Positions 16,912 through 23,109 of a stretch of DNA of 34,176 bases are shown piece after piece (within the stretch, counting starts at the first letter, position 1; each line of letters starts with the position of its first letter). This DNA comes from an uncultured Flavobacteriales bacterium (GTDB taxonomy: Bacteria; Bacteroidota; Bacteroidia; Flavobacteriales; Crocinitomicaceae). Below the pieces are notes generated by a model that saw only the letters and a list, made by a program, of their open reading frames with translations, made no database searches and was not told the origin of the DNA. The stretch lies in assembly GCA_946480815.1 (NCBI GenBank), contig CAMLLB010000050.1, positions 1 to 34,176 of the forward strand. The letters are read 5' to 3'. The position numbers were made by a program, and so were the translations under genes.

Positions 16912-18042
16912 ATGTCCGGTTGTTATATCCATATCCCGTTTTGCTCCCAAAAATGCAGTTATTGCGACTTTCATTTTTCGACCAATCATTCGTACCAGGA
17001 TGAAATGGTGGAGGCTTTATGTAAAGAAATGGAGATCAGATCTATAGACTGGAAGAACGATCAATTTCAAACTATTTATGTCGGTGGTGGAACGCCGAGC
17101 ATCCTGACTTCGGCCCAATTAAAAAAGCTGATCAACCAGGTGAAATCCAATTACCATGTTAGCGACCAGGTTGAAATTACCCTGGAATGCAATCCGGATG
17201 ATTGTTCATTGGACAATTTAAATCAGTGGAAGGATTTGGGTGTAAATCGCTTGAGTATCGGGATTCAATCGTTCAATGATCACCAGTTGCTTTGGATGAA
17301 CCGGAGCCATCAGGCTGCTGATAGTTTAAATGCGGTCCGGAATGCAAAGCAAGTTGGATTTAATGAACTGAGCCTCGATTTAATGTATGGCTTACCGGAT
17401 ATGACCCTTGAAGAATGGAAGGATCAATTGCTTCAGGTTATAGCATTGAATCCGGAACATCTTTCCGCTTATTGCCTGACAGTGGAACACAAAACGGCTT
17501 TATCCAAATGGGTGAAGGAGGGAAAATTGACGGTTTCTTCGAATGAGCAGCAATCCGAGCAATTTGAATGTTTGGTTTCGACCTTGAAGGAAGCCGGTTA
17601 TGAACAGTACGAGATTTCCAATTTTGCCCGAAACGGACATTATTCCAGGCACAATACATCCTATTGGAAAGGAGCAAAGTATGTGGGAATCGGCCCGTCG
17701 GCACATGGCTACAATCACCGGGAACGTTATTGGAACCAGGCAAATAACAGGGTGTATATGACAGAACTGAAGAAAGGAGTTTTACCGGAAACGATTGAAG
17801 TGCTTTCAGCCTTTGATCGCTTTAATGAAAACCTGATGATCGGGCTGCGCACAAAATGGGGAGTTTCGAAGAAACAATTATTTGAAAATATCAGCCCTGA
17901 TAAAGAATGGTATCAGATCGTAAGGAATTACGAAGATAAAAATTTACTTGTCCAAACCGAAGATTTCATTGTCTTGACTGAAGCCGGAAGGTTGTTGGCA
18001 GATGCGATTGCTTCAGATCTATTTATAGTTGAAATGGAATAA
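16912..18042 (+). CDS. hemW: Radical SAM haem chaperone HemW
   Basis: A 376-residue radical SAM protein. C11-x3-C15-x2-C18 in IPFCSQKCSYCDF holds the 4Fe-4S cluster. The GGGTPSIL motif (about residues 60-67), LSIGIQSF and GLPDMTLEEW follow the HemW/coproporphyrinogen-dehydrogenase-like order. The residues before the CxxxCxxC motif are short, as in HemW rather than HemN, so a haem-chaperone role is more likely than coproporphyrinogen oxidation. The start codon lies 4 nt after a promoter box, so the mRNA is predicted leaderless. Confidence 0.92.
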   Translation: MSGCYIHIPFCSQKCSYCDFHFSTNHSYQDEMVEALCKEMEIRSIDWKNDQFQTIYVGGGTPSILTSAQLKKLINQVKSNYHVSDQVEITLECNPDDCSLDNLNQWKDLGVNRLSIGIQSFNDHQLLWMNRSHQAADSLNAVRNAKQVGFNELSLDLMYGLPDMTLEEWKDQLLQVIALNPEHLSAYCLTVEHKTALSKWVKEGKLTVSSNEQQSEQFECLVSTLKEAGYEQYEISNFARNGHYSRHNTSYWKGAKYVGIGPSAHGYNHRERYWNQANNRVYMTELKKGVLPETIEVLSAFDRFNENLMIGLRTKWGVSKKQLFENISPDKEWYQIVRNYEDKNLLVQTEDFIVLTEAGRLLADAIASDLFIVEME

Positions 18043-18047
18043 AAACT

Positions 18048-18077
18048 AGTAGGGGTGAAAAATTTTTCACCCCTACT
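18048..18077. repeat. 30-bp perfect palindrome (TAGGGGTG family)
   Basis: 15-nt arms, exact reverse complements with no loop and core AGTAGGGGTGAAAAA, lie between the stops of hemW and the convergent GT2. The element could serve as a terminator for both. Related to 13005-13052. Confidence 0.85.
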
Positions 18078-18102
18078 GCTATTAAAATATAATCTTACAT
18101 TT

Positions 18103-18882
18103 TCAATGATCAAGGGTTTCCAGCCCAAACTGACATCGATAATCTTCCCGTTTTTTACGTTCAGCAAACAGGTCTTTACTGATTTTTACCAGGTTTTCGC
18201 GATTAGGTCGCTCGTGGAATAAATGATACTGAATGGCCTTATAACGGGTTGAAAACGGAACAATTCCTGCTTTTCGTGCTCTGAACTCAATATCTGTATC
18301 TTCACCAAATCCCGGGGTGACATAAGTCTCATCAAATCCGTTAATCCTGATCAGGTCAGCTTTGTGCCATCCCATGTTGGATCCCAATAAAGGCACTAAT
18401 TTTCGCTGCAACAGACTCCATAAAGGAAAGCTTTCTTCGACGCTTGTACTTTTATTGCGGATCATTTCCAGGTAACCCGGAACAGTTCGTTCACCATCGC
18501 GGATTTTGCGGGAAGTTTCAGCATCCAGGTTCACTCTGCGCGAAATACAAAATCTGCCTTTTTGGATATAACGCACATACTGCTGTACAAAACGCGGATG
18601 AAGCACGCAATCTCCGTCGATAAAGATCAGCTTGTCGCTTTCCGATGCGCGAATGGCTTTATTGAGCATTTTAGTCTTCAAAAAGCCCTGGTCGGGTTGC
18701 TGCAGGTGTTTTATAGGGAACGAACCTCGGAATTTTTCAATCAATTCATCAAAACAGGAATCGTCACAATCCTGAGAAATGATGACTTCAAAATCTTTTT
18801 CTTTTTGTGAAGCAACACTTCTAAGAACGGCATTTAACGCACTGACGTCTTTGTATACGGAAATAATAAGAGTTGCTTTCAC
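18103..18882 (-). CDS. GT2 family glycosyltransferase with C-terminal galactosyltransferase-like region
   Basis: A 259-residue protein with a GT-A fold: TLIISVYKD at the start, VIISQDCDD (33-41), and the metal-binding IDGDCVLHP (D89-x-D91). The C-terminal GFGEDTDIEFRARKAG carries the E-D motif seen in GT2/GT27-like enzymes. No membrane segment. I chose the GTG at 18882 (MKATLIISV) because it begins at the first beta strand and lies 4 nt after a perfect TAnnTTTG box. The eight extra residues from 18906 would lie upstream of the transcription start. Probably a surface glycan enzyme; the acceptor is unknown. Confidence 0.82.
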   Translation of the reverse strand: MKATLIISVYKDVSALNAVLRSVASQKEKDFEVIISQDCDDSCFDELIEKFRGSFPIKHLQQPDQGFLKTKMLNKAIRASESDKLIFIDGDCVLHPRFVQQYVRYIQKGRFCISRRVNLDAETSRKIRDGERTVPGYLEMIRNKSTSVEESFPLWSLLQRKLVPLLGSNMGWHKADLIRINGFDETYVTPGFGEDTDIEFRARKAGIVPFSTRYKAIQYHLFHERPNRENLVKISKDLFAERKKREDYRCQFGLETLDH

Positions 18883-18886
18883 GGCG

Positions 18887-18894
18887 CAAAGATA
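18887..18894 (-). promoter_or_regulatory. Promoter -7 box directly before the GT2 gene (leaderless)
   Basis: TATCTTTG on the minus strand matches TAnnTTTG exactly and ends 4 nt before the GTG at 18882. This is the same spacing as for hemW and the amidase. Confidence 0.6.
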
Positions 18895-18958
18895 GAAAAT
18901 TAACATTTACTATTTAGTAACCTTTTGGAATAGTTCCGAATGGCGTTTAATTGCCCTT

Positions 18959-18966
18959 TAAATTTG
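18959..18966 (+). promoter_or_regulatory. Promoter -7 box directly before the amidase gene (leaderless)
   Basis: TAAATTTG matches TAnnTTTG exactly and ends 4 nt before ATG 18971. It is divergent from the box at 18887-18894, so the two promoters share a 64-bp spacer. Confidence 0.6.
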
Positions 18967-18970
18967 TACT

Positions 18971-19897
18971 ATGCAGTTAGTTTACACCATTTTGGTATTT
19001 ATCGCACTTTCCTTTGCGTCCTTCGGTCAGGGAATAACGATCCTTATTGACCCGGGCCATGGAGGTTCAGATCCCGGTCATGAAGCTGCGGATAAGAATT
19101 TACTTCCGGAAAAAGACCTGAACCTGAAAATTGCCCTGAAATTCGGTGCTTACCTTTCAGAGCGCCTGGAGAACGTGACGGTTTTATACACACGAACGGA
19201 TGATCGGTATCCAACATTGGATGATCGGGTGAGTATGGCCAATTCGAAAAATGTGGATTACTTTATTTCGGTACACATCAATGGCAGCCCAAATACCAAA
19301 ATCAAAGGGACCGAGTCACATGTCCATTCCATGAGTTCAAGGGCATCCGTGAAGTTGGCAAGAGCGTTCGAAAACGAATTCAAGACACGGGCAGGACGCA
19401 AGTCAAGAGGTGTAAAGGATTCGGATGACCGGGAACATTCATTGCAAGTATTGAAATTCACTGAAATGACCAGTGTTTTGGTTGAATGCGGCTTTATGAC
19501 CAATGCTTCGGAAGCCAATTACTTAAACACCACAGCAGGTCAGGATGTTATTGCATCCGCTTTATTCCGTGCAATGAGGGGTTATTTGCAGGAAACTCAC
19601 AAGAACATTTCATTTACCAAAAAGTCGGAAAGTCCGGCGAATAATACAAATTCTACCGCTTCAACCGAAAAAAACTTCAGTGTTCAGATCATGAGCTCGA
19701 AGGAATGGCTGGATACCGAAAAGGGAGGGTTTAAGAATTTGAAGCATGCAGTAAGTCGTTCGCAGGTTTCACAAACGGGATATCGCTATAAGTATTTTTC
19801 CGGAAATTTCTCTTCCAAATCAGAAGCGGAGGAATATTGTAATGATGTGAAAAAGAAGGGTTTCCCCGATTCAATCGTAGTAGAAAGAAAGAATTAA
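18971..19897 (+). CDS. N-acetylmuramoyl-L-alanine amidase (Amidase_3) with SPOR-like C-terminus
   Basis: A 308-residue exported cell-wall hydrolase. A signal peptide covers about residues 1-20. The Amidase_3 domain shows ILIDPGHGGSDPGH (zinc ligand His30), a Glu in EKDLNLK (about 47), SVHINGS (His102) and the catalytic Glu172 in VLVECGFMTN. Residues from about 232 to the end (NFSVQIMSS ... KYFSGNFSSKSEAEEYCNDV) look like a SPOR-type domain that binds denuded glycan at the division site. It would cut the amide bond between MurNAc and the stem peptide in the periplasm. Predicted leaderless mRNA. Confidence 0.92.
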   Translation: MQLVYTILVFIALSFASFGQGITILIDPGHGGSDPGHEAADKNLLPEKDLNLKIALKFGAYLSERLENVTVLYTRTDDRYPTLDDRVSMANSKNVDYFISVHINGSPNTKIKGTESHVHSMSSRASVKLARAFENEFKTRAGRKSRGVKDSDDREHSLQVLKFTEMTSVLVECGFMTNASEANYLNTTAGQDVIASALFRAMRGYLQETHKNISFTKKSESPANNTNSTASTEKNFSVQIMSSKEWLDTEKGGFKNLKHAVSRSQVSQTGYRYKYFSGNFSSKSEAEEYCNDVKKKGFPDSIVVERKN

Positions 19898-19909
19898 CTT
19901 GAAATGTAT

Positions 19910-19917
19910 TACTTTTG
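19910..19917 (+). promoter_or_regulatory. Promoter -7 box for ssb
   Basis: TACTTTTG matches TAnnTTTG exactly, 43 nt before ATG 19961. The -33 TTG is weak. Confidence 0.45.
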
Positions 19918-19960
19918 TTGAGGACATGCTTGAAACACATTAATTTACCATCGATAAAAT

Positions 19961-20413
19961 ATGGCAACTGTTTTTGAAACACGCTTAATTGGAAATATTG
20001 GAAAGGACGCCGTTGTGAAACAAATGGAGCGCGGAGTCATTGCAGTGAATTTTCCGGTTGCGCACAATAAGAATTGGCGCGATAAGCGTACCGGAGAAGC
20101 AAGGACCAAAACGACTTGGGTAAATTGCACGATTTGGAAAAAAGAAGGTGCGAACATGCGCATCCTGGATTTCTTAAAAAAAGGAGCATTGGTTGAATTG
20201 GTCGGAACACCTTTTGCGAAATCCTTTTCCCAGGAGGATGGTTCCTCCAGATCTGAAATCCGATTGAATGTATCCAGAACGAACATTTTAAGACCTGCAA
20301 AATGTGAAGACGATCTTCCGTTTGACATGATCGATGATAATGAATCACCATGCGAAGAGGAAGGTTGCGATGCAAGTTTGGATGATTTTACACTGAGCGA
20401 AGACGATTTTTAG
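19961..20413 (+). CDS. ssb: Single-stranded DNA-binding protein
   Basis: A 150-residue protein with an OB fold (TRLIGNIGKDAVVKQ, then VNFPVAHNKNW and TTWVNCTIW, then LVELVGTPF) followed by an acidic tail ending LSEDDF. This acidic, Phe-terminated tip is the usual partner-binding end of SSB, although the DDDIPF consensus is not matched. It binds single-stranded DNA in replication and repair. It may be a second, non-housekeeping SSB, since no mutY or gldE neighbours are seen. It is the last chromosomal gene before the tRNA-Asn locus. Confidence 0.9.
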   Translation: MATVFETRLIGNIGKDAVVKQMERGVIAVNFPVAHNKNWRDKRTGEARTKTTWVNCTIWKKEGANMRILDFLKKGALVELVGTPFAKSFSQEDGSSRSEIRLNVSRTNILRPAKCEDDLPFDMIDDNESPCEEEGCDASLDDFTLSEDDF

Positions 20414-20473
20414 TGCTGAAAGTCAGGCTAGTACTGGATTTTATTAAAAAAAATTTCATTTTTTTTCGCGGAG

Positions 20474-20506
20474 TTTGGATTAAAAACAATTCTTTAGCTA
20501 TATTTG
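20474..20506 (+). promoter_or_regulatory. Promoter of tRNA-Asn
   Basis: TTTG at 20474-20477 and TATATTTG at 20499-20506, spaced 21 nt, are both exact matches to the Bacteroidota -33/-7 pattern. The tRNA begins 19 nt after the box. Confidence 0.75.
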
Positions 20507-20524
20507 CAACCGCGAAAGCAAGAT

Positions 20525-20598
20525 TCCTTCTTAGCTCAGTTGGTTAGAGCATCTGACTGTTAATCAGAGGGTCGCTGGTTCGAGCCCAGCAGAGGGAG
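20525..20598 (+). tRNA. tRNA-Asn (anticodon GTT)
   Basis: A 74-nt gene with all arms. The acceptor 20525-20531 (TCCTTCT) pairs with 20591-20597 (AGAGGGA, one G-U), with discriminator G20598. The D-arm is GCTC/GAGC, the anticodon stem TCTGA/TCAGA has loop CTGTTAA (anticodon GTT), and the T-arm GCTGG/CCAGC has loop TTCGAGC. CCA is not encoded. A terminator follows directly. Parts of this gene recur twice downstream (20908-20982 and 21077-21094), which marks it as a recombination or insertion target. Confidence 0.95.
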
Positions 20599-20601
20599 CA
20601 G

Positions 20602-20630
20602 AAAAAGTCATCAGAAATGGTGACTTTTTT
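20602..20630 (+). terminator. tRNA-Asn terminator
   Basis: A hairpin AAAAAGTCA / TGACTTTTTT with loop TCAGAAATGG directly follows the tRNA. An identical copy stands at 21097-21125. Confidence 0.8.
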
Positions 20631-20637
20631 GTTTTGT

Positions 20638-20946
20638 ATGACCTACTACATTTACATTATCTATTCGATTTCTATTGATCGTTATTACGTTGGATATTCT
20701 TCGGACCCATGGCTTCGTTTAGAACAGCATTTAACGAATACAAAAGACAAGTATACCGGAAAAGTTAATGATTGGATTTTTTCAGCTGTTTTTGAAATTT
20801 CACAATCAGAATCCGAGGCCATTCGCATGGAACGCTTTATTAAAAAACAGAAGTCTCGAAAATTGATTGAACAATTGTGTCACCCGGATTTCACTCCAAC
20901 TGGATATTTAGCTCAGTTGGTTAGAGTCCCGCACATGCGGGATTAA
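20638..20946 (+). CDS. GIY-YIG nuclease family protein with tRNA-derived C-terminus
   Basis: A 102-residue protein from ATG 20638 (MTYYIYIIYS). The GIY-YIG core is clear: YIYIIYS (GIY position), RYYVGYSSD (YIG position), a catalytic-type Arg in RLEQH, and the metal-binding Glu in IRMERFIKKQKS. This is the small single-domain type that cuts DNA. The last 14 or so residues, GYLAQLVRVPHMRD, are not nuclease sequence. They are the translation of a tRNA D-arm copy and an adjoining palindrome, and the TAA stop also lies in the tRNA-like segment. The gene starts 8 nt after the tRNA-Asn terminator, so read-through could express it. I see no promoter box of its own. It may be a homing-type nuclease of a tRNA-targeting element (inference). 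Confidence 0.85.
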   Translation: MTYYIYIIYSISIDRYYVGYSSDPWLRLEQHLTNTKDKYTGKVNDWIFSAVFEISQSESEAIRMERFIKKQKSRKLIEQLCHPDFTPTGYLAQLVRVPHMRD

Positions 20947-20982
20947 TCAGAGGGTCGCTGGTTCGAGCCCAGCAGAGGGAGC
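20908..20982 (+). pseudogene. Chimeric tRNA-Asn pseudogene overlapping the GIY-YIG gene end
   Basis: 20908-20926 repeats 19 nt of the tRNA-Asn (last acceptor base plus D-arm). 20943-20982 repeats 40 nt of its 3' half (20560-20599) without a change. Between them the ten bases of the 5' anticodon arm are replaced by the 16-nt near-perfect palindrome TCCCGCACATGCGGGA (20927-20942). The 5' acceptor strand is TGGATAT, which cannot pair with AGAGGGA, so it cannot be a working tRNA. It has its own, different terminator. Confidence 0.8.
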
Positions 20983-20987
20983 TTCAG

Positions 20988-21015
20988 AAAGCCTTACAGA
21001 AATGTAAGGCTTTTT
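20988..21015 (+). terminator. Terminator after the chimeric tRNA copy
   Basis: A 10-bp stem AAAGCCTTAC / GTAAGGCTTT with a 6-nt loop and T-run. It has the same layout as the tRNA-Asn terminator but a different sequence. Confidence 0.75.
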
Positions 21016-21031
21016 AGTTTTATTAATATTC

Positions 21032-21076
21032 CTGGGCGAGAAGTTTATCCCGACTGAAGCGAAGCGGAACGTCGGG
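21032..21076. repeat. Palindromic repeat CCCGAC...GTCGGG
   Basis: CCCGAC (21049-21054) and GTCGGG (21071-21076) flank TGAAGCGAAGCGGAAC, next to CTGGGCGAGAAGTTTAT. It resembles the short GC-rich dispersed palindromes of Bacteroidota. It sits exactly between the second and third tRNA-derived segments. Confidence 0.55.
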
Positions 21077-21125
21077 GAGCCCAGCAGAGGGAGCAGAAAA
21101 AGTCATCAGAAATGGTGACTTTTTT
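21077..21125 (+). repeat. 49-bp direct repeat of the tRNA-Asn 3' end and terminator
   Basis: Identical to 20582-20630: the last 17 nt of tRNA-Asn plus the full terminator hairpin. It is a truncated third tRNA copy and could be an attachment-site or duplication scar flanking the GIY-YIG module. Confidence 0.85.
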
Positions 21126-21290
21126 CTTCATTTTCATTCTGTTTCTCCAACTTCCTTCGGCTTTTCTGTCTCGTGATACAGAGCCTCAGTCTTCGTCAGC
21201 GATGCTGACTCTTCTTTTTCAGAGAGAGAGAAAGGAGAACGTGCAGTGGCCGAATTGTTTTTCGTATTTTCAGTGATTTTTGGAGAATCA
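21126..21290. other. Short non-coding spacer at the start of the accessory region
   Basis: No gene is supported here. It holds a small hairpin GTCAGC-GAT-GCTGAC (21195-21209) and a pyrimidine-rich stretch. No consensus promoter box was found; GATTTTTG at 21275-21282 misses by the first base. Confidence 0.5.
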
Positions 21291-21728
21291 ATGAAGAACC
21301 TAAAGATAATTTTGATGGCAACACTTATTCTTGGTGGTTGCGGAAACAACGAACGAAAAGTGAGTGAATATGTTCAAAAAGATCACCAAGAAAAAACTTT
21401 GAACATAGTGGATGAAAGATGTCAATTGATTTCATCTTCCAGTGTATTCTTGATGGATGAATTAGCTGATGAATCATCGTTATATTTTAAAACTAGAAAT
21501 CAATTTATTAAAAAGTATAAAAGCGAGAAATATGATTCTGGAATTTTAACTGTTAAAACCGTGCACCTAACAGATCCATGTGGAGGAGAAGTCGGAGCTA
21601 TAAAATTTGAAAATGACAGCATAAAATTATTGACAAGGCTTACAACCGAAATGACCTGTAACACGCAAGAACTTTACATCTTTACCTATAAGATCAAAAC
21701 AGATAAAAAGTATCCCGTAGTATTTTGA
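21291..21728 (+). CDS. Small lipoprotein of unknown function
   Basis: A 145-residue protein whose ATG 21291 starts a lipoprotein signal MKNLKIILMATLILGGCGNN with lipobox L-G-G-C (Cys17). I trimmed the 15 residues that an upstream start (21246) would add because they precede a perfect signal sequence. The mature part is hydrophilic and contains a few Cys. No family recognised. It is the first gene of the AT-rich accessory run. Probably an outer- or inner-membrane-anchored surface or periplasmic protein. Confidence 0.7.
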   Translation: MKNLKIILMATLILGGCGNNERKVSEYVQKDHQEKTLNIVDERCQLISSSSVFLMDELADESSLYFKTRNQFIKKYKSEKYDSGILTVKTVHLTDPCGGEVGAIKFENDSIKLLTRLTTEMTCNTQELYIFTYKIKTDKKYPVVF

Positions 21729-21762
21729 TTATAGCTTATCACAATGATTAACTGAGAGACTA

Positions 21763-22017
21763 ATGAAAGAATATAATGGATTCTATCCGTCACATAACCG
21801 AGTTTTGTGCTTATTTATTTGTTTGCTTATTTTCACCTTTGGGTGTAATAGCAAAAAACAGGGCATTCAAGAAATTCAAGATGAAATCGAACAAGTTCAT
21901 TTGAAGTCTGACTCAATCAATAGGAATTTAAATGAAATCAATAAAAGATTGGATAAAGTTTCGGAGGATTCTACAGGTTATAAATTCATTACCAATAGAA
22001 AGGATAAGATAAAATGA
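21763..22017 (+). CDS. Small lipoprotein with coiled coil
   Basis: An 84-residue protein with a hydrophobic signal and a lipobox-like T-F-G-C (about residue 28). The rest (EIQDEIEQVHLKSDSINRNL...) follows a heptad pattern and should form one coiled coil, giving a Lpp-like layout. Its stop overlaps the start of the next gene (ATGA at 22014-22017), so the two are translationally coupled. Function unknown. Confidence 0.65.
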   Translation: MKEYNGFYPSHNRVLCLFICLLIFTFGCNSKKQGIQEIQDEIEQVHLKSDSINRNLNEINKRLDKVSEDSTGYKFITNRKDKIK

Positions 22018-22634
22018 AAGCAGTCAGTGTATTAATAGGAGGACTTATTTTTTTGAATTCCTGTACATCCAAACAAAAAGAATTCGTTAAAGATATCTCA
22101 GTTATATATGAGATTAATGACCAGGTTGCTTTTGAGAACAAATGTAGGTTAACGTCGACATATGATGATCAGACTCCAAATGAGGTTAATTTGAAAATCG
22201 GTAGTTCATATACTGATATGTTATTTCCGGGGAAAATTCTATTTGATTATGATCAGCGGGTCAAGTTAACTGATTTGGATATTAAAGAGTACCACTTAAA
22301 TGATGCCACCGGAAAACTATATTCTTTGTCTCAAGATGATCTTTCAAGAATCGGAGAGAAAAGTAAATTAAGCAAGTCATTATTAGACGGTTTTAAATCT
22401 GATGATTTGATTAAATTTTACAATCAGCTTGACACAAGTGTTAGGAACCAATTCACTTTTACAGATTTTAATAGTCAATTGCTGGATTTTGATTTGCAAA
22501 ATGCAAAATTTTCAGGGTTTCAATTAGCTGATTCCATTTTAGGAATTGGGTATAAAAATTCCGAAAATCAAATAGTGTTTGTTTATAAGTGGAACTCTGA
22601 TAGCGATAAAGTTTTTGGTTTTAATGTGGAGTAA
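22014..22634 (+). CDS. Lipoprotein of unknown function
   Basis: A 206-residue protein with signal MKAVSVLIGGLIFLNSC and a lipobox L-N-S-C at Cys17. The mature part is rich in Asp, Ser and Phe and resembles no family I know. The ATGA overlap with the coiled-coil lipoprotein suggests that the two products act together. AT-rich, with codon use visibly different from the housekeeping genes. Confidence 0.68.
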   Translation: MKAVSVLIGGLIFLNSCTSKQKEFVKDISVIYEINDQVAFENKCRLTSTYDDQTPNEVNLKIGSSYTDMLFPGKILFDYDQRVKLTDLDIKEYHLNDATGKLYSLSQDDLSRIGEKSKLSKSLLDGFKSDDLIKFYNQLDTSVRNQFTFTDFNSQLLDFDLQNAKFSGFQLADSILGIGYKNSENQIVFVYKWNSDSDKVFGFNVE

Positions 22635-22699
22635 ATAATGTTTCAAATGTGTTGGAAAATAAACTTATTCTGAATGTTCAAAATTCGATTAATTAAAAA

Positions 22700-22971
22700 A
22701 TGACGGTTAAAATTGTTTTTATTCTACTTTCGGCTTTACTAGGGTTTTTTATCGGTAAATTTTTAATATCTCTTATACTGACATTATTGGGAGTTTCATG
22801 TTGGATGTTACTTTATCATTTTATGTTTAGAGGGTTTACAGTTGTATTAGAAAGAAAAAAATTGATGAGCTTTATGAAAAATATCCGCAGGCACAAAATA
22901 GAAAGATATTTTTCAGAGTTTTTTTCAGTAGTGTGGCGCTTGCATATTGTTGTTTGATAGCCGTGGTATAA
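22700..22971 (+). pseudogene. Small membrane protein with a frameshift at an A7 run
   Basis: From ATG 22700 the first frame gives two hydrophobic helices up to VVLERKK (about residue 54). It then continues into an Arg/His-rich, unlikely tail that stops at 22957. A -1 shift at the A7 run 22855-22861 instead gives KKIDELYEKYPQAQNRK followed by a third helix (IFFRVFFSSVALAYCC) and a TAA at 22969-22971. The shifted reading looks like real protein. The run is a canonical slippery heptamer (A AAA AAA) in the right frame. So it is a decayed gene, a programmed frameshift or slippage gene, or a one-base sequencing error. Function unknown. Confidence 0.55.
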
Positions 22972-23109
22972 TGGTGGTTAGGGTGTCTGAGATTCGTGCC
23001 AACCTGAGGGATGCTTGGACAGCCCCAATGAACTACTTACCTGGACCCGAGGAGTTAATCCACTCCCTGAACCCGAAAAAATGAAATAGCAGAAATTAAA
23101 TGTCGGAAA
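22972..23109. other. Compositionally foreign, GC-richer patch
   Basis: About 110 bases here are clearly richer in G and C than the AT-rich neighbours. A 37-codon reading from ATG 22971 (TAATG overlap with the shifted stop upstream) would end at 23084 and contains NYLPGPEELIHSLNP. Too short and unrecognised to call a gene; it may be a fragment of a lost gene. Confidence 0.35.

Noticed and set aside
20525..21125. Assembly artefact as the cause of the three tRNA segments
   Set aside because: The copies differ in their flanks, have distinct terminators and are separated by a complete intact gene, so a simple misjoin is unlikely, though long-read confirmation is still worthwhile.
22958..23040. 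tRNA-like string (GGTATAATGGTGGTTAG...) in the accessory run
   Set aside because: It resembles a D-arm, but no matching acceptor strand, anticodon stem or T-arm can be paired at the right distances.
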